Assembly: GCA_002737445.1 (NCBI GenBank)
Contig: NSIR01000002.1
Span: 152,573 to 216,572, forward strand
Reading direction: 5' to 3'
Length of the DNA stretch: 64,000 nt
Source: Nitrosarchaeum sp.
GTDB lineage: Archaea; Thermoproteota; Nitrososphaeria; Nitrososphaerales; Nitrosopumilaceae
The notes below the pieces were generated by a model. It was not told the DNA's origin. It ran no database searches and saw only the letters and a list, made by a program, of their open reading frames with translations. The position numbers and the translations under genes were made by a program. Positions 17,137-25,599 of this stretch are shown here, in pieces (position 1 is the first letter of the stretch; every line of letters starts with the position of its first letter).

Positions 17137-17563
17137 GATCTTTTTGAAGGGGCTCAAGCAAACTGTGTAATTCTTTGTATTTTGATTCTAAAAATTCTAG
17201 AGCATCATCCAGTTTTTTTGATTTACCATATTTGTATCGAATTAATTCACGATGATGCCAAAATGTTTTTCCATTTTCTACAGATATAGTTGTAAAATAA
17301 TCAGATCCTTTCAATGTGTCTGGAATTTTAACATCGTATGGAAAAAGTAATTCAACAATAAACCATTCATCACCATCAGGATAATCAGACCCAGTATCAA
17401 CATCAAAAAATATATGAAGTAAATCCGATTGCATTAAGCCATAGTCGTTTATAGAAGGATGTTTAATCGCTGATTTTTTAAAATCAAGATTTATCAATTG
17501 TGGCTCAAAAAAACCACTTATAATTGATTTTCTAAATATTTTATTTACTTCACTTATGTTCAA
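17129..17563 (-). CDS. Hypothetical protein, 144 aa
   Basis: I do not recognise it. It is soluble and aromatic-rich with an acidic stretch DVDTGSDYPDGDEWFIVELL in the middle and a helical C-terminus. It has one conserved-looking HHRELIRYKYG segment. It lies convergent to 16600-17136 and tandem after the ferredoxin oxidoreductase genes, but a 54-bp gap upstream leaves co-transcription open. Confidence 0.7.
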   Translation of the reverse strand: MNISEVNKIFRKSIISGFFEPQLINLDFKKSAIKHPSINDYGLMQSDLLHIFFDVDTGSDYPDGDEWFIVELLFPYDVKIPDTLKGSDYFTTISVENGKTFWHHRELIRYKYGKSKKLDDALEFLESKYKELHSLLEPLQKDLN

Positions 17564-17617
17564 CAGTAAGATGAATTAAGAATAAACTACTCTATAACTC
17601 ATTAGGCTCAAACTGTT

Positions 17618-18580
17618 CTAAACTCTTAGAGAATCAAGAATTTCTGAAACATCAGTTGTAGGTAATCCGTTTTCTGAAATCTTTTGTTTTGCGGGAGGGT
17701 TTTCAAGATAATTTGGAATTTTATCAGTAATTCGAGTTGAATATTCTGAAATTGTTTCATTTTGGTAAAAAACACCCGTGGGTATTTTATTTCCCCATTC
17801 AAGGGATTTCATCATGGCTTGAGATATTTTTTCATTAATTTCTTTCTCACTATCATAATGCACTATAGGATCAAAAGAAGTATCTTCAAGTTTATAGATT
17901 CTAGAATGTCTGTCCATAGATTCCTGTGCTAAATCAATTCCGGCATACCAATCTCTAGTATTGATATCATTGTAAGTTGGACATGGTTGTAACACATCAA
18001 GAAAAGATAGACCTTTGTGATTAACTGCTTTTATTATCAAATCTTTCAAATGTTTAACATCGTATGAATAACCACGTGCAACAAATGTAAAACCACTTAC
18101 TACTGCCAATCCTATAGGATTTACATTGTAATTTGTATTTGGTGATGGAAGTGATTTTGTTTTCTCACCTAATCTTAAAGTTGGTGAGGCTTGCCCTTTG
18201 GTTAAACCGTACACACCATTATCAAATATAATGTAAGTCATGTCAACATTACGTCTACCAGCTGCAACAAAATGACCAGCCCCTATTCCCAATCCATCAC
18301 CATCGCCACCAACTGCAATTACAGTCATCTCAGGATTTGCAAGTTTTCCACCCTGGGCAAAAGTCAGAACTCTTCCGTGTAATGTATGGACACCAAATGT
18401 GTTGATAAAATGAGAAGTCTTTCCAGAACATCCAATACCTGAAAAAATTGTTGCTTTATCACGTTCTATTCCCATTTCAGCTAATGCCATTTGTAATGCA
18501 TTTACTATTCCAAAGTCACCACATCCAGGACACCAGTCATTGTGAACTTCAGTTTTGTAATCAGCTAGTTTAAGCGCCAT
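17618..18580 (-). CDS. 2-Oxoacid:ferredoxin oxidoreductase beta subunit
   Basis: This is the thiamine-diphosphate subunit that cleaves 2-oxoacids (2-oxoglutarate or pyruvate) to acyl-CoA and reduces ferredoxin. [19 protein letters not shown] and [16 protein letters not shown] supply cluster cysteines, and [20 protein letters not shown] with [12 protein letters not shown] is the ThDP/Mg site. The 320-residue length fits two-subunit archaeal enzymes. It overlaps the alpha subunit by 11 bp. Which oxoacid is used cannot be set from sequence; the archaeal two-subunit type is often promiscuous. Confidence 0.95.
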   Translation of the reverse strand: MALKLADYKTEVHNDWCPGCGDFGIVNALQMALAEMGIERDKATIFSGIGCSGKTSHFINTFGVHTLHGRVLTFAQGGKLANPEMTVIAVGGDGDGLGIGAGHFVAAGRRNVDMTYIIFDNGVYGLTKGQASPTLRLGEKTKSLPSPNTNYNVNPIGLAVVSGFTFVARGYSYDVKHLKDLIIKAVNHKGLSFLDVLQPCPTYNDINTRDWYAGIDLAQESMDRHSRIYKLEDTSFDPIVHYDSEKEINEKISQAMMKSLEWGNKIPTGVFYQNETISEYSTRITDKIPNYLENPPAKQKISENGLPTTDVSEILDSLRV

Positions 18581-20480
18581 GATTTAGAACCTCTCTTTTG
18601 TTTGCTTTATTTTCAACTATCTTTTTTAAAGAATCATAAATTTCAGTACAAGTCATACCCCTTCCAGTATATTTGAGTATAAAATAATCTATGTCACGAG
18701 TAATATTTTGCTTAAAGATTTTACCTAATTGTCCTGAATAGTTTGCTTCAATGTCAATGATTGTTTTTGTATCTTTTAGAAGAGATTTCACATATTCAGT
18801 TGGAAAAGGATGAATTAATTTAATTTGAATAAAACCAATATTGATTCCCTCTCGTTTAAGCATTGAAATAGCATCCAAGATTGGACCTTTTGTAGAACCC
18901 CATGAAATTATAGTATAATCATAAATTCCAAAGGAGATAACCTGTTCAATCTGTGGAATTCTTTTTATCACTAAATCTAATCGAGACATTCTCTTATCCA
19001 TCATTTTGATTCGAAGTTCAGGATCTTCTGTAATATGACCAAATTCATCTGACTCATCACCAGTATTCCAAAATACACCATTATCCAATCCCAATCTAGA
19101 ACGTGGAGAAATTCCATCATCAGTAAAAGCAAATCGTTTGTATTGTCCATTTACTTTATCTAATAAAAGACCCCTATCAATTGAAATTTTTTGAGAATCA
19201 AATTTTTTACATGTGATTATGGAACTTGAGAGAAATTTGTCCATCATGTGTATAACAGGAATTTGATACACATCTGCATAATTAAAACAATTTCCAGTAT
19301 CATAGAAACTTTCTTCAATATCACCAGACGCATAAACAATTTTTGGAAAATCACCATGTCCTGCATGCACTGCAAAAAGTAAATCATCTTGTCCATGTCG
19401 AGTTGGAAGACCAGTTGAGGGTCCACTTCGTTGATACAAAGTAATTACAATTGGAACCTCGTTAATTCCAGCCCAACCAAGAGATTCAGCCATTAATGCA
19501 AATCCAGGTCCAGAAGTAGATGTTGAAGCACGGGTTCCAGTTAGTGCTGCACCAATCATCATACCCATCGCAGATATTTCATCTTCAGTTTGAATTACGA
19601 TTGTTGAACCAGGTCGATCATTTTGAATTTGTAAAAGTTCGTGGGATTCTAGATATACACTTTCATCAGATGCGGGAGTGATTGGATAGTATGATTGGAA
19701 TCTACAACCGCTAACCATTTTTCCAATTGAAGTTCCAAAATGACCCTGCACAAGAATGGTGTCTGGCTTTTTAGCAGTTCCAGTAAGAGCATATTGGAAT
19801 GTATCAAATTTGGATTTAGCATAATCGTAAGCAAAATTTGCTGCTTTTATATTAATTTCTGCAATTTGGGGTTTTTTTGAAAATATAGAATTTATGGATT
19901 CAATTAAGGGTTCAAGCGGAGTTTTAGTTAATCCAAGGGATAAAGAAACAGCAAGTACGTTAAACAGTCGAATCAATCCTTTTAATTTTGGATTACCAGT
20001 TGCTTCTGACAGATCTGAAAGTAATTCTCTAAAAGATACGGGGTAAAGATTTACGCCATTTTCTTTTGCAAACTCAAGAGCACCTGCAATTGTAAAAGAT
20101 TTATTTTTTGATTTCAATTCTTTGTGTAATCTTTCTTTAAAGGGCTCATCAAGTGTATGCACTTCATCACTAGTCATCTTAACTAAATCAGAATCATAAA
20201 TTATTCCACCGCCTTTAGAAACTTCATTAAAATGTCTGAAAATAGTTTCAGCATCAAATGAAACCATTAAATTTATTTCGCTAACATTTGAATGAATATC
20301 TTCATCAGAAATTCTAACTACAAAATAACTATGATCTCCTTTAATGTTTGAATAAAATTCTCGCTTACCAAAAATTCCATAACCTAACTCAGCACAAACT
20401 TTAGAAAAAATATTGGCTCCTGAATCCACTCCACTCCCCTGTGGTCCTCCAATTAACCAAGTAAAATCAGTAGACCCCAT
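18570..20480 (-). CDS. 2-Oxoacid:ferredoxin oxidoreductase, fused gamma-alpha subunit
   Basis: The first 190 or so residues form the gamma domain ([17 protein letters not shown]), fused to an alpha domain that starts at about residue 240 with the [10 protein letters not shown] motif and contains [18 protein letters not shown] and [17 protein letters not shown]. The fusion is standard for archaeal two-subunit enzymes. The ATG at 20480 has a TATA-like element about 27 nt upstream (near 20505-20512). It provides acyl-CoA and reduced ferredoxin for central carbon metabolism. Confidence 0.95.
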   Translation of the reverse strand: MGSTDFTWLIGGPQGSGVDSGANIFSKVCAELGYGIFGKREFYSNIKGDHSYFVVRISDEDIHSNVSEINLMVSFDAETIFRHFNEVSKGGGIIYDSDLVKMTSDEVHTLDEPFKERLHKELKSKNKSFTIAGALEFAKENGVNLYPVSFRELLSDLSEATGNPKLKGLIRLFNVLAVSLSLGLTKTPLEPLIESINSIFSKKPQIAEINIKAANFAYDYAKSKFDTFQYALTGTAKKPDTILVQGHFGTSIGKMVSGCRFQSYYPITPASDESVYLESHELLQIQNDRPGSTIVIQTEDEISAMGMMIGAALTGTRASTSTSGPGFALMAESLGWAGINEVPIVITLYQRSGPSTGLPTRHGQDDLLFAVHAGHGDFPKIVYASGDIEESFYDTGNCFNYADVYQIPVIHMMDKFLSSSIITCKKFDSQKISIDRGLLLDKVNGQYKRFAFTDDGISPRSRLGLDNGVFWNTGDESDEFGHITEDPELRIKMMDKRMSRLDLVIKRIPQIEQVISFGIYDYTIISWGSTKGPILDAISMLKREGINIGFIQIKLIHPFPTEYVKSLLKDTKTIIDIEANYSGQLGKIFKQNITRDIDYFILKYTGRGMTCTEIYDSLKKIVENKANKREVLNHGA

Positions 20481-20529
20481 TTACGCTATTCTTATTTTTT
20501 GGACGTTAATAATACAATGCATAATTTTT

Positions 20530-20670
20530 CTAACCACCTGTAGCTGAATCAAATAATACACATTCACATTTATCACGTTCACCACAATAAGGACACACAC
20601 AAACACATTTTTCAATTGAATTTCCACATTCAATACAAATTGCAAATTCTTCCTCTTCAGTATTTGACAT
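20530..20670 (-). CDS. Cysteine-rich zinc-binding microprotein, 46 aa
   Basis: This short frame has ATG at 20668-20670 and a TAG stop at 20530-20532. The peptide starts MSNTEEEEFAICIECGNSIE and has eight cysteines at residues 12, 15, 22, 24, 26, 29, 35 and 37, enough for two metal sites, with CIECG and CPYCG knuckles. An acidic N-terminus and a short glycine tail flank the cysteines. A TATA element lies about 27 nt upstream, shared with the divergent dehydrogenase. I do not know a named family. Its position upstream of the ferredoxin oxidoreductase could mean a link, but that is only positional. Confidence 0.75.
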   Translation of the reverse strand: MSNTEEEEFAICIECGNSIEKCVCVCPYCGERDKCECVLFDSATGG

Positions 20671-20693
20671 CTTGATTATCTAGAAAGAAATCG

Positions 20694-20700
20694 TATAAAT
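20694..20700. promoter_or_regulatory. Shared divergent TATA element
   Basis: TATAAAT sits in the middle of the 54-bp gap, 27 nt from the microprotein ATG (20670) and 28 nt from the dehydrogenase ATG (20725). The core reads as a TATA box on either strand, so one element may serve both leaderless transcripts. Confidence 0.5.
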
Positions 20701-20724
20701 GGTTTAAGATAAAACTAATAGGTA

Positions 20725-21696
20725 ATGGAAAAAAAACAAGTTTTTCTCACCAGAACACTGCATAATTTTGCATTAAAAGAATTAAAAAAAAGATATAAAA
20801 TTGAAATTCATTCAGGTAAAATTCCAATTTCAAAAACAAAATTACAAGTAAAAATTCAAAATGTCGAAGGATTGATTTGTTTTCCATATGATAAAATCGA
20901 CAGAAATTTAATAGATAATGCAAAAAATCTGAAAGTAATTAGCACCTATAGTGTCGGTTTTGATCATATAGACATAGAATATGCAAAGATAAAGAAAATT
21001 CGTGTCGGACATACACCAGAAGTTCTTACTAATGCGACAGCAGATCTGGCAATTTCTTTAATGTTGGATATTTTACGTAGAGTTTCAGAAGGGGATAGAA
21101 TAATCAGAAGTGGCAAATGGTTGAAAATTTATGGTGCATATGATTACGTTGGAACTGATCCTCAAGGTAAGACATTAGGAATTTTTGGATTAGGAAGAAT
21201 TGGAAGCACACTAGCAAAAAGAGCTAAATCATTTGACATGAAAATAATATATCATAGTAGAAACCCTGTTTCAAAAAATAAAGAAAAAAAATTAGGAGTA
21301 AAATATGTTAGTTTTAAAAAATTGATTACTCAAAGCGATATAATTTCAATTCATGTCCCACATACAAAAGAAACTAATCAATTATTTAATATGAAAATTT
21401 TTAAAAAAATGAAAAAAACGGCAATTCTAATCAATACTGCACGAGGAAAAATAATAAATGAAAAAGATCTCATCATAGCATTAAATAAAAAAATTATTGG
21501 AGGTGCAGGTCTTGACGTATATGAATTAGAACCAATAAATAAAAAACATCCATTAACAAAGTTTGAAAATGTGATTTTAGCACCACATGTTGGTAGTTCC
21601 ACTAAAGAAACAAGGAAAAAAATGGCAGAAATTACTATAAAAAATTTGAATCTTGGAATTAACGGAAAAAAACCAATCTACTCGGTTGGATACTAG
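20725..21696 (+). CDS. D-isomer-specific 2-hydroxyacid dehydrogenase
   Basis: An NAD(P)-dependent reductase of glyoxylate, hydroxypyruvate or a related 2-oxoacid. The Rossmann motif is GKTLGIFGLGRIGSTLAKRA, and the catalytic residues lie in NTARGKIINEKDL (Arg), DVYELEP (Glu) and LAPHVGSST (His). The 323-residue length lacks an ACT domain, which argues against phosphoglycerate dehydrogenase and for a glyoxylate/hydroxypyruvate reductase-like enzyme. Exact substrate is uncertain. Confidence 0.93.
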   Translation: MEKKQVFLTRTLHNFALKELKKRYKIEIHSGKIPISKTKLQVKIQNVEGLICFPYDKIDRNLIDNAKNLKVISTYSVGFDHIDIEYAKIKKIRVGHTPEVLTNATADLAISLMLDILRRVSEGDRIIRSGKWLKIYGAYDYVGTDPQGKTLGIFGLGRIGSTLAKRAKSFDMKIIYHSRNPVSKNKEKKLGVKYVSFKKLITQSDIISIHVPHTKETNQLFNMKIFKKMKKTAILINTARGKIINEKDLIIALNKKIIGGAGLDVYELEPINKKHPLTKFENVILAPHVGSSTKETRKKMAEITIKNLNLGINGKKPIYSVGY

Positions 21697-21744
21697 GAAT
21701 TAGTTTGAATTTAGGCATAAATTACAATAAGAAAAAATGTGAAG

Positions 21745-21756
21745 TTTTTATATAAA
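21745..21756 (+). promoter_or_regulatory. TATA box of a small transcription unit
   Basis: TTTTTATATAAA, centred 26 nt upstream of the TTG at 21777, is among the best TATA matches in the window. It drives either the 29-codon frame or a small RNA. Confidence 0.55.
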
Positions 21757-21776
21757 GAATATAAACGAATCACAGA

Positions 21777-21866
21777 TTGAAAAAATTCAAACACACAAAT
21801 GAAGAATTAGAATTAGCTAAACAACAAACTGAAAAAGATAAAAAGAAAAAGGAATTAGAACAGTAA
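21777..21866 (+). CDS. Possible 29-aa lysine-rich micro-ORF
   Basis: From the TTG at 21777 there are 29 codons to a TAA at 21864-21866. The peptide is highly charged (it starts MKKFKHTNEELELAKQQ and ends in a KDKKKKELEQ run) and would be a single helix. The case for it is the strong TATA box at leaderless spacing and a seven-T run at 21897-21903 that could end the transcript. There is no homology evidence, and the transcript could equally be a non-coding RNA. Confidence 0.4.
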   Translation: MKKFKHTNEELELAKQQTEKDKKKKELEQ

Positions 21867-21896
21867 AAAAAATTCTCTAGTCATTTTCAAAAAATA

Positions 21897-21903
21897 TTTT
21901 TTT
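21897..21903 (+). terminator. T-run, possible terminator
   Basis: Seven T residues on the plus strand, 30 nt after the micro-ORF stop and next to the end of the convergent 21902-22279 gene. Archaeal termination commonly uses such runs; the call rests on that alone. Confidence 0.3.
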
Positions 21904-22279
21904 AAAACTTTAATTTAGAACCATATTTTTCACATAATTTTTCATATATTTTTTTTCTGTCAAAATTGAGATTGTCACTGACATCATACATTTTTGTAAA
22001 AAATACACCCAAAATACGTTCTTTATTTTGATCGAAAAATTGAACACTAAAACTTGTACGAATTAATTTTTTTTCTTCAATAAATTCACCAGTTTGAATC
22101 AATTCAGAGTTAATGTGCATGTGAGCAGGTCCATCGTTACTACCAACCGTAATCCATTTTTCTTTCTGCTTAATTTCTAAAGAATGACCTTGAATTTCAG
22201 ATACTGCAGCGCCATTTTTAATAATAAATAAGACATCTTCAATTTTTAACAGATCGGATAAAATATCTAAAAGCAACAT
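21902..22279 (-). CDS. Hypothetical protein, 125 aa
   Basis: The product is soluble, with a helical start (MLLLDILSDLLKIEDVLFII) and a beta-rich body containing WITVGSNDGPAHMHINSELI, a pattern that loosely recalls heme- or ligand-binding domains with paired histidines (HMH). I cannot assign a family. It is 30 bp downstream of the 22310-22585 gene on the same strand and probably co-transcribed with it. Confidence 0.7.
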   Translation of the reverse strand: MLLLDILSDLLKIEDVLFIIKNGAAVSEIQGHSLEIKQKEKWITVGSNDGPAHMHINSELIQTGEFIEEKKLIRTSFSVQFFDQNKERILGVFFTKMYDVSDNLNFDRKKIYEKLCEKYGSKLKF

Positions 22280-22309
22280 AAGTAAATTATAAAGAAATCA
22301 TTTTAATTT

Positions 22310-22585
22310 TTAGGTATATTTTGTATCTAATTGAACAAAATCATCAGGATCACCATGTATGCAGTCAGTACCAACTGATTTTAGTGGTGAAAAACTGATT
22401 TTTCCATCTGGTAATTTGTCTTGACTTTGAAGAAATTGAATTTTTCCTGAAACTATTTCTTTATGTTTGGTACATGTAACTCCAACCATGTATTCATCCC
22501 TTTCAACCAGGACAGAAACTACAAATTCTGGAGGATTAACACATTGTTTCCCAGTTTCCAAAATAGAACATCTATCAGGCAACAT
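22310..22585 (-). CDS. Hypothetical zinc-finger-like protein, 91 aa
   Basis: The sequence has Cys6, Cys15, Cys38 and His41 (RCSILETGKQC, then TCTKH), a spacing that suits one zinc site on a small beta fold, plus Cys74. I do not recognise the family. The ATG at 22585 lies 28 nt from a palindromic TATA-like element shared with the divergent LhgO gene. Confidence 0.7.
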   Translation of the reverse strand: MLPDRCSILETGKQCVNPPEFVVSVLVERDEYMVGVTCTKHKEIVSGKIQFLQSQDKLPDGKISFSPLKSVGTDCIHGDPDDFVQLDTKYT

Positions 22586-22608
22586 AATTAAAACTCAGAT
22601 TTTATATG

Positions 22609-22618
22609 ATATTAATAT
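22609..22618. promoter_or_regulatory. Palindromic TATA element in a divergent promoter
   Basis: ATATTAATAT is a perfect palindrome centred between the ATG at 22585 (minus) and the TTG at 22643 (plus), at about 28-30 nt from each. A neighbouring TTTATATGA at 22601-22609 could add to it. Confidence 0.45.
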
Positions 22619-22642
22619 TGATGGATCTCAAATAAGAGTCGA

Positions 22643-23953
22643 TTGTCTCAAGATTATGATCTAGTAATTATTGGTGGAGGAATATTAGGCACTTCCATTG
22701 CATATTTTCTTAGTTTTCTAAATAAAACAAAAAAAATTGCAGTGATTGAACAAGCACATAAGGTAGCATTTCATGCAAGCAGTAGAAATACAGGAAAAGT
22801 TCATGCCCCTTATCTTTACAATCCTGAAACCAAGAAAATTTTTGCAAAGACATCATTTCATGGATATGAAATGTTGGAAACGTATTCCAAACTAAAAAAT
22901 TTATCATTTAAAAAAGATGGTGTTTTAGAAGTATCTCTAGATGAAAATGGAACAAAAATACTAGAGAAATATTTGAAATGGGGAAAACAAAATGGATTAC
23001 AAGATACTGATATCAAATTAATAGATAAAAACGAATTAAAAAAAATAGAGCCAGAGATAAAATGTGAATCTGCACTCTATGTTTACAAAGATGCGTCTAC
23101 AGATTATTCAAAATTGACTAGTATGGTAATGAACGATAGTGTCAACAACGGAATAAATTTCATGCTAGATACAAAAGTTACCAATATTAAAAAAATTGAT
23201 GGTAAATGGAAAATCACATTAAATAATAATTATGAAATTTTTGCAAATTTTCTGATTAATGCCGCAGGAGGCGAAGCGATAGATATTGCACACAAAACAG
23301 GTGTTGCAGAAAAACTAACAGATGTTCATTTTAGGGGAGAATATTGGAAAACGCCTAAGGAATACAACAATTTGACAAAAACTAGTGTGTATTCAGTACC
23401 AGAATATCCAGATTATCCATTTTTAGATCCACATTGGATTATCAGAGTTGATGGAAATTGTGAGATTGGACCAAATGCACTACCGGTGTTTAGTCCATAC
23501 GGATATAATAAAAGTGAAAACATAAAACAATTCATTCCAAAAATGTTAGAGATGTTGAGATCAGGTGCTAGAAAGACAATATTAGATAAACAGTTTCAAG
23601 AACTTGCAATAAATGAAATAAGAACAGCAATGTCAAAATCCACAATGATCAATAGAGTCAAACAATTCTTACCAAAAATAAATATAGAAAAAATCACAGA
23701 AAGAGGAATTGCAGGAATTAGATCTTCAGTAATAAATGAAGATGGAAAATTTGTTCCAGATGTAATTTTGCAAGAAGATTCAATGGCATTTCATATTTTG
23801 AATTATAACTCTCCCGGAGCTACTGGTGCGTTACCATTTTCGGCATACATTGTAAATCATTTGAGCAATCATGGGATATTTCAAAATGAAAATTTAGATG
23901 CACAGTGTGGACCTTGGAAATTTAGCAAGATAATTGAAAATATCACATTTTAG
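22643..23953 (+). CDS. lhgO: L-2-hydroxyglutarate oxidase-like FAD enzyme
   Basis: A DAO-family flavoprotein of 436 residues that oxidises L-2-hydroxyglutarate to 2-oxoglutarate. The FAD motif DYDLVIIGGGILGTSIAYFL opens the protein. HASSRNTGKVHAPYLY and the C-terminal NYNSPGATGALPFSAYIV follow the LhgO pattern. The start is TTG, at leaderless distance from the promoter. It may supply 2-oxoglutarate to the ferredoxin-linked metabolism encoded nearby; the quinone or other acceptor is unknown. Confidence 0.88.
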   Translation: MSQDYDLVIIGGGILGTSIAYFLSFLNKTKKIAVIEQAHKVAFHASSRNTGKVHAPYLYNPETKKIFAKTSFHGYEMLETYSKLKNLSFKKDGVLEVSLDENGTKILEKYLKWGKQNGLQDTDIKLIDKNELKKIEPEIKCESALYVYKDASTDYSKLTSMVMNDSVNNGINFMLDTKVTNIKKIDGKWKITLNNNYEIFANFLINAAGGEAIDIAHKTGVAEKLTDVHFRGEYWKTPKEYNNLTKTSVYSVPEYPDYPFLDPHWIIRVDGNCEIGPNALPVFSPYGYNKSENIKQFIPKMLEMLRSGARKTILDKQFQELAINEIRTAMSKSTMINRVKQFLPKINIEKITERGIAGIRSSVINEDGKFVPDVILQEDSMAFHILNYNSPGATGALPFSAYIVNHLSNHGIFQNENLDAQCGPWKFSKIIENITF

Positions 23954-23957
23954 AAAA

Positions 23958-24058
23958 TGGCGCCGGGAGGGAGATTTGAACTCCCGTTCCCTTTCGAGAA
24001 CGCGCTTTATGGTAAATTATTTCCAGGCGCGCGCCCTACCAGGCTAGGCGACCCCGGC
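23958..24058 (-). tRNA. tRNA-Ser(GGA) with a 14-nt intron
   Basis: Read on the minus strand: acceptor GCCGGGG (24058-24052) pairs TCCCGGC, D-stem GCCT/GGGC, anticodon stem CGCGC/GCGCG, T-stem GGGAG/CTCCC with loop TTCAAAT. The anticodon GGA is at 24022-24024. A long variable arm (GTTC/GAAC) is the class II hallmark of serine tRNAs. Fourteen extra nucleotides (24007-24020) sit at the canonical 37/38 site. G73 and an encoded CCA (23958-23960) close the gene. It is convergent with lhgO. Confidence 0.93.
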
Positions 24059-24126
24059 ACATGTCTTTGGACAATGTAATTCGGGAAAATTTGAATATAT
24101 ATTGTGTTAGTTGAAATCACAAAAAA

Positions 24127-24573
24127 TTACTTCCAAATGTTAATTGTGATAGATTTTTCTACGTTATTTCCCATAGAATCAATTCCCTCAGAACTAATTT
24201 TGTAGAGACCCTCTAAAACAGGAGTATCATCATTTTTAATTTGATTCCAAAGAAATACAATTTGGTCTCCAGGTTCCAAAGTTGTAATTACTTGAGAAGA
24301 TATTGGAGCATACATCATAATACCAAATAATCCACTTATTTTCAAATCATATGATGTATTTGGAAAAATTAATTGTGTTGTTCCAGAATTCACAATGGTG
24401 ATTTTAATTTCTTCTCCTTTTTTAAAATCAGATTTTTCAGTAACTAATGAAATTGAAGGACCTTCTACAAATACAAGTTGATTCGTACTTTTTATTTCAA
24501 GCAGATAAAATCCAAAAGCAAACCCTGCTAAAAGACCAACACCGATAAAAATTACAAGACTTTTTGCTAACAA
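24127..24573 (-). CDS. Hypothetical membrane-anchored extracellular protein, 148 aa
   Basis: An N-terminal hydrophobic helix (about residues 5-26, LVIFIGVGLLAGFAFGFYLL) is followed by a roughly 115-residue beta-rich domain (ISLVTEKSDFKKGEEIKITI, then a GLYKISSEGID segment), like an immunoglobulin-type fold on the cell surface. No cleavage site is obvious, so it may stay anchored. Family not recognised. It lies 18 bp after cbf5 on the same strand. Confidence 0.72.
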   Translation of the reverse strand: MLAKSLVIFIGVGLLAGFAFGFYLLEIKSTNQLVFVEGPSISLVTEKSDFKKGEEIKITIVNSGTTQLIFPNTSYDLKISGLFGIMMYAPISSQVITTLEPGDQIVFLWNQIKNDDTPVLEGLYKISSEGIDSMGNNVEKSITINIWK

Positions 24574-24591
24574 TTATTCAAGATATTTTTA

Positions 24592-25599
24592 TTAGATTTT
24601 TAAATCCTTTGGGATTGATTTTGTTCGCCATTTCTTTGGATATGTATTTGGAGCCATAATAATTCGTTTTGTCTGAAAAGCATATCCTTTAACTGCATCT
24701 CGTATTTCTTCTTCAGACATTGTTGATTCAGCCAAAGCTACCGCCTCTCCTTTTTGTGTATAAATTGCTACAATGTCACCCTTTTTCAAATTTGGAGAAA
24801 TTTGTAGTATACCAGGAATTGCAAGTTGTGCACCATGACACATTGCATCTACTGCAGAATCACGAATCACTATGGATTTCAATTCACTTAGTGCATATTC
24901 TATGGGTTTAATTATTTTTAAAAGTCTAGTTTCATCCTTGTTTTCTTCCCAAAGTGCAAAAGCATTTGCAAGTTCATGTAAGGTTACCAACCCATCAGAT
25001 TCGTAAAATTGATCAACTCTAGTTCTTCTTAGCTCTATCATTGTAGCGCCAGGACCAAGAAGTTCCCCCATATCATAATACAACTTTCGAATGTATGTTC
25101 CAGCTTCACATAATATTCGAGTTAAGAGTAATCTTTCTTTTTGTTCAAGTATTTCAAACTCGTAAATAGTTCGTGTTCGAGTTTGTCGGAGAACTGCAGA
25201 ACGTTGTGGAGGTTTTTGGAATATTTCACCAGTAAACAGTTCAAGTATTTGATTTAATTTTTCCTTTGACGGAAGTGAATGAAATCGTCCAAGAGCATGA
25301 TACTCTTTTGGACCATAAAGTAATACACCAAGTGCCTTTGTTGCCTCACCAAGACCTAAAGGTAATACACCTGAAACTTGCGGATCAAGAGTTCCACTAT
25401 GACCAATTTTTTCAATCTTAAGAATTCTTTTTGTCCAAGCAACAGTTTCATGACTAGTAGGACCAGGAGGTTTATCCAAAATAATTAATCCATAATTAAA
25501 TAATTGTTCAAGAGTTCGTTTATCATAATATGTTCCATATGCATCATCTGTAATATCCTGATCAATAACTAATAAATTTTCAAGTTGTTTTAAAGTCAT
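24592..25599 (-). CDS. cbf5: tRNA/rRNA pseudouridine synthase Cbf5
   Basis: This is the catalytic subunit of H/ACA RNPs and the enzyme for tRNA pseudouridine 55. The catalytic aspartate lies in GHSGTLDPQVSGVLPLGLGEATK. A C-terminal PUA domain (about residues 245-320) starts near ELKSIVIRDSAVDAMCHGAQ. The 335-residue length is typical. It overlaps the CMP kinase gene by 4 bp at the end of the secY operon, its usual place in archaea. Confidence 0.96.
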   Translation of the reverse strand: MTLKQLENLLVIDQDITDDAYGTYYDKRTLEQLFNYGLIILDKPPGPTSHETVAWTKRILKIEKIGHSGTLDPQVSGVLPLGLGEATKALGVLLYGPKEYHALGRFHSLPSKEKLNQILELFTGEIFQKPPQRSAVLRQTRTRTIYEFEILEQKERLLLTRILCEAGTYIRKLYYDMGELLGPGATMIELRRTRVDQFYESDGLVTLHELANAFALWEENKDETRLLKIIKPIEYALSELKSIVIRDSAVDAMCHGAQLAIPGILQISPNLKKGDIVAIYTQKGEAVALAESTMSEEEIRDAVKGYAFQTKRIIMAPNTYPKKWRTKSIPKDLKI

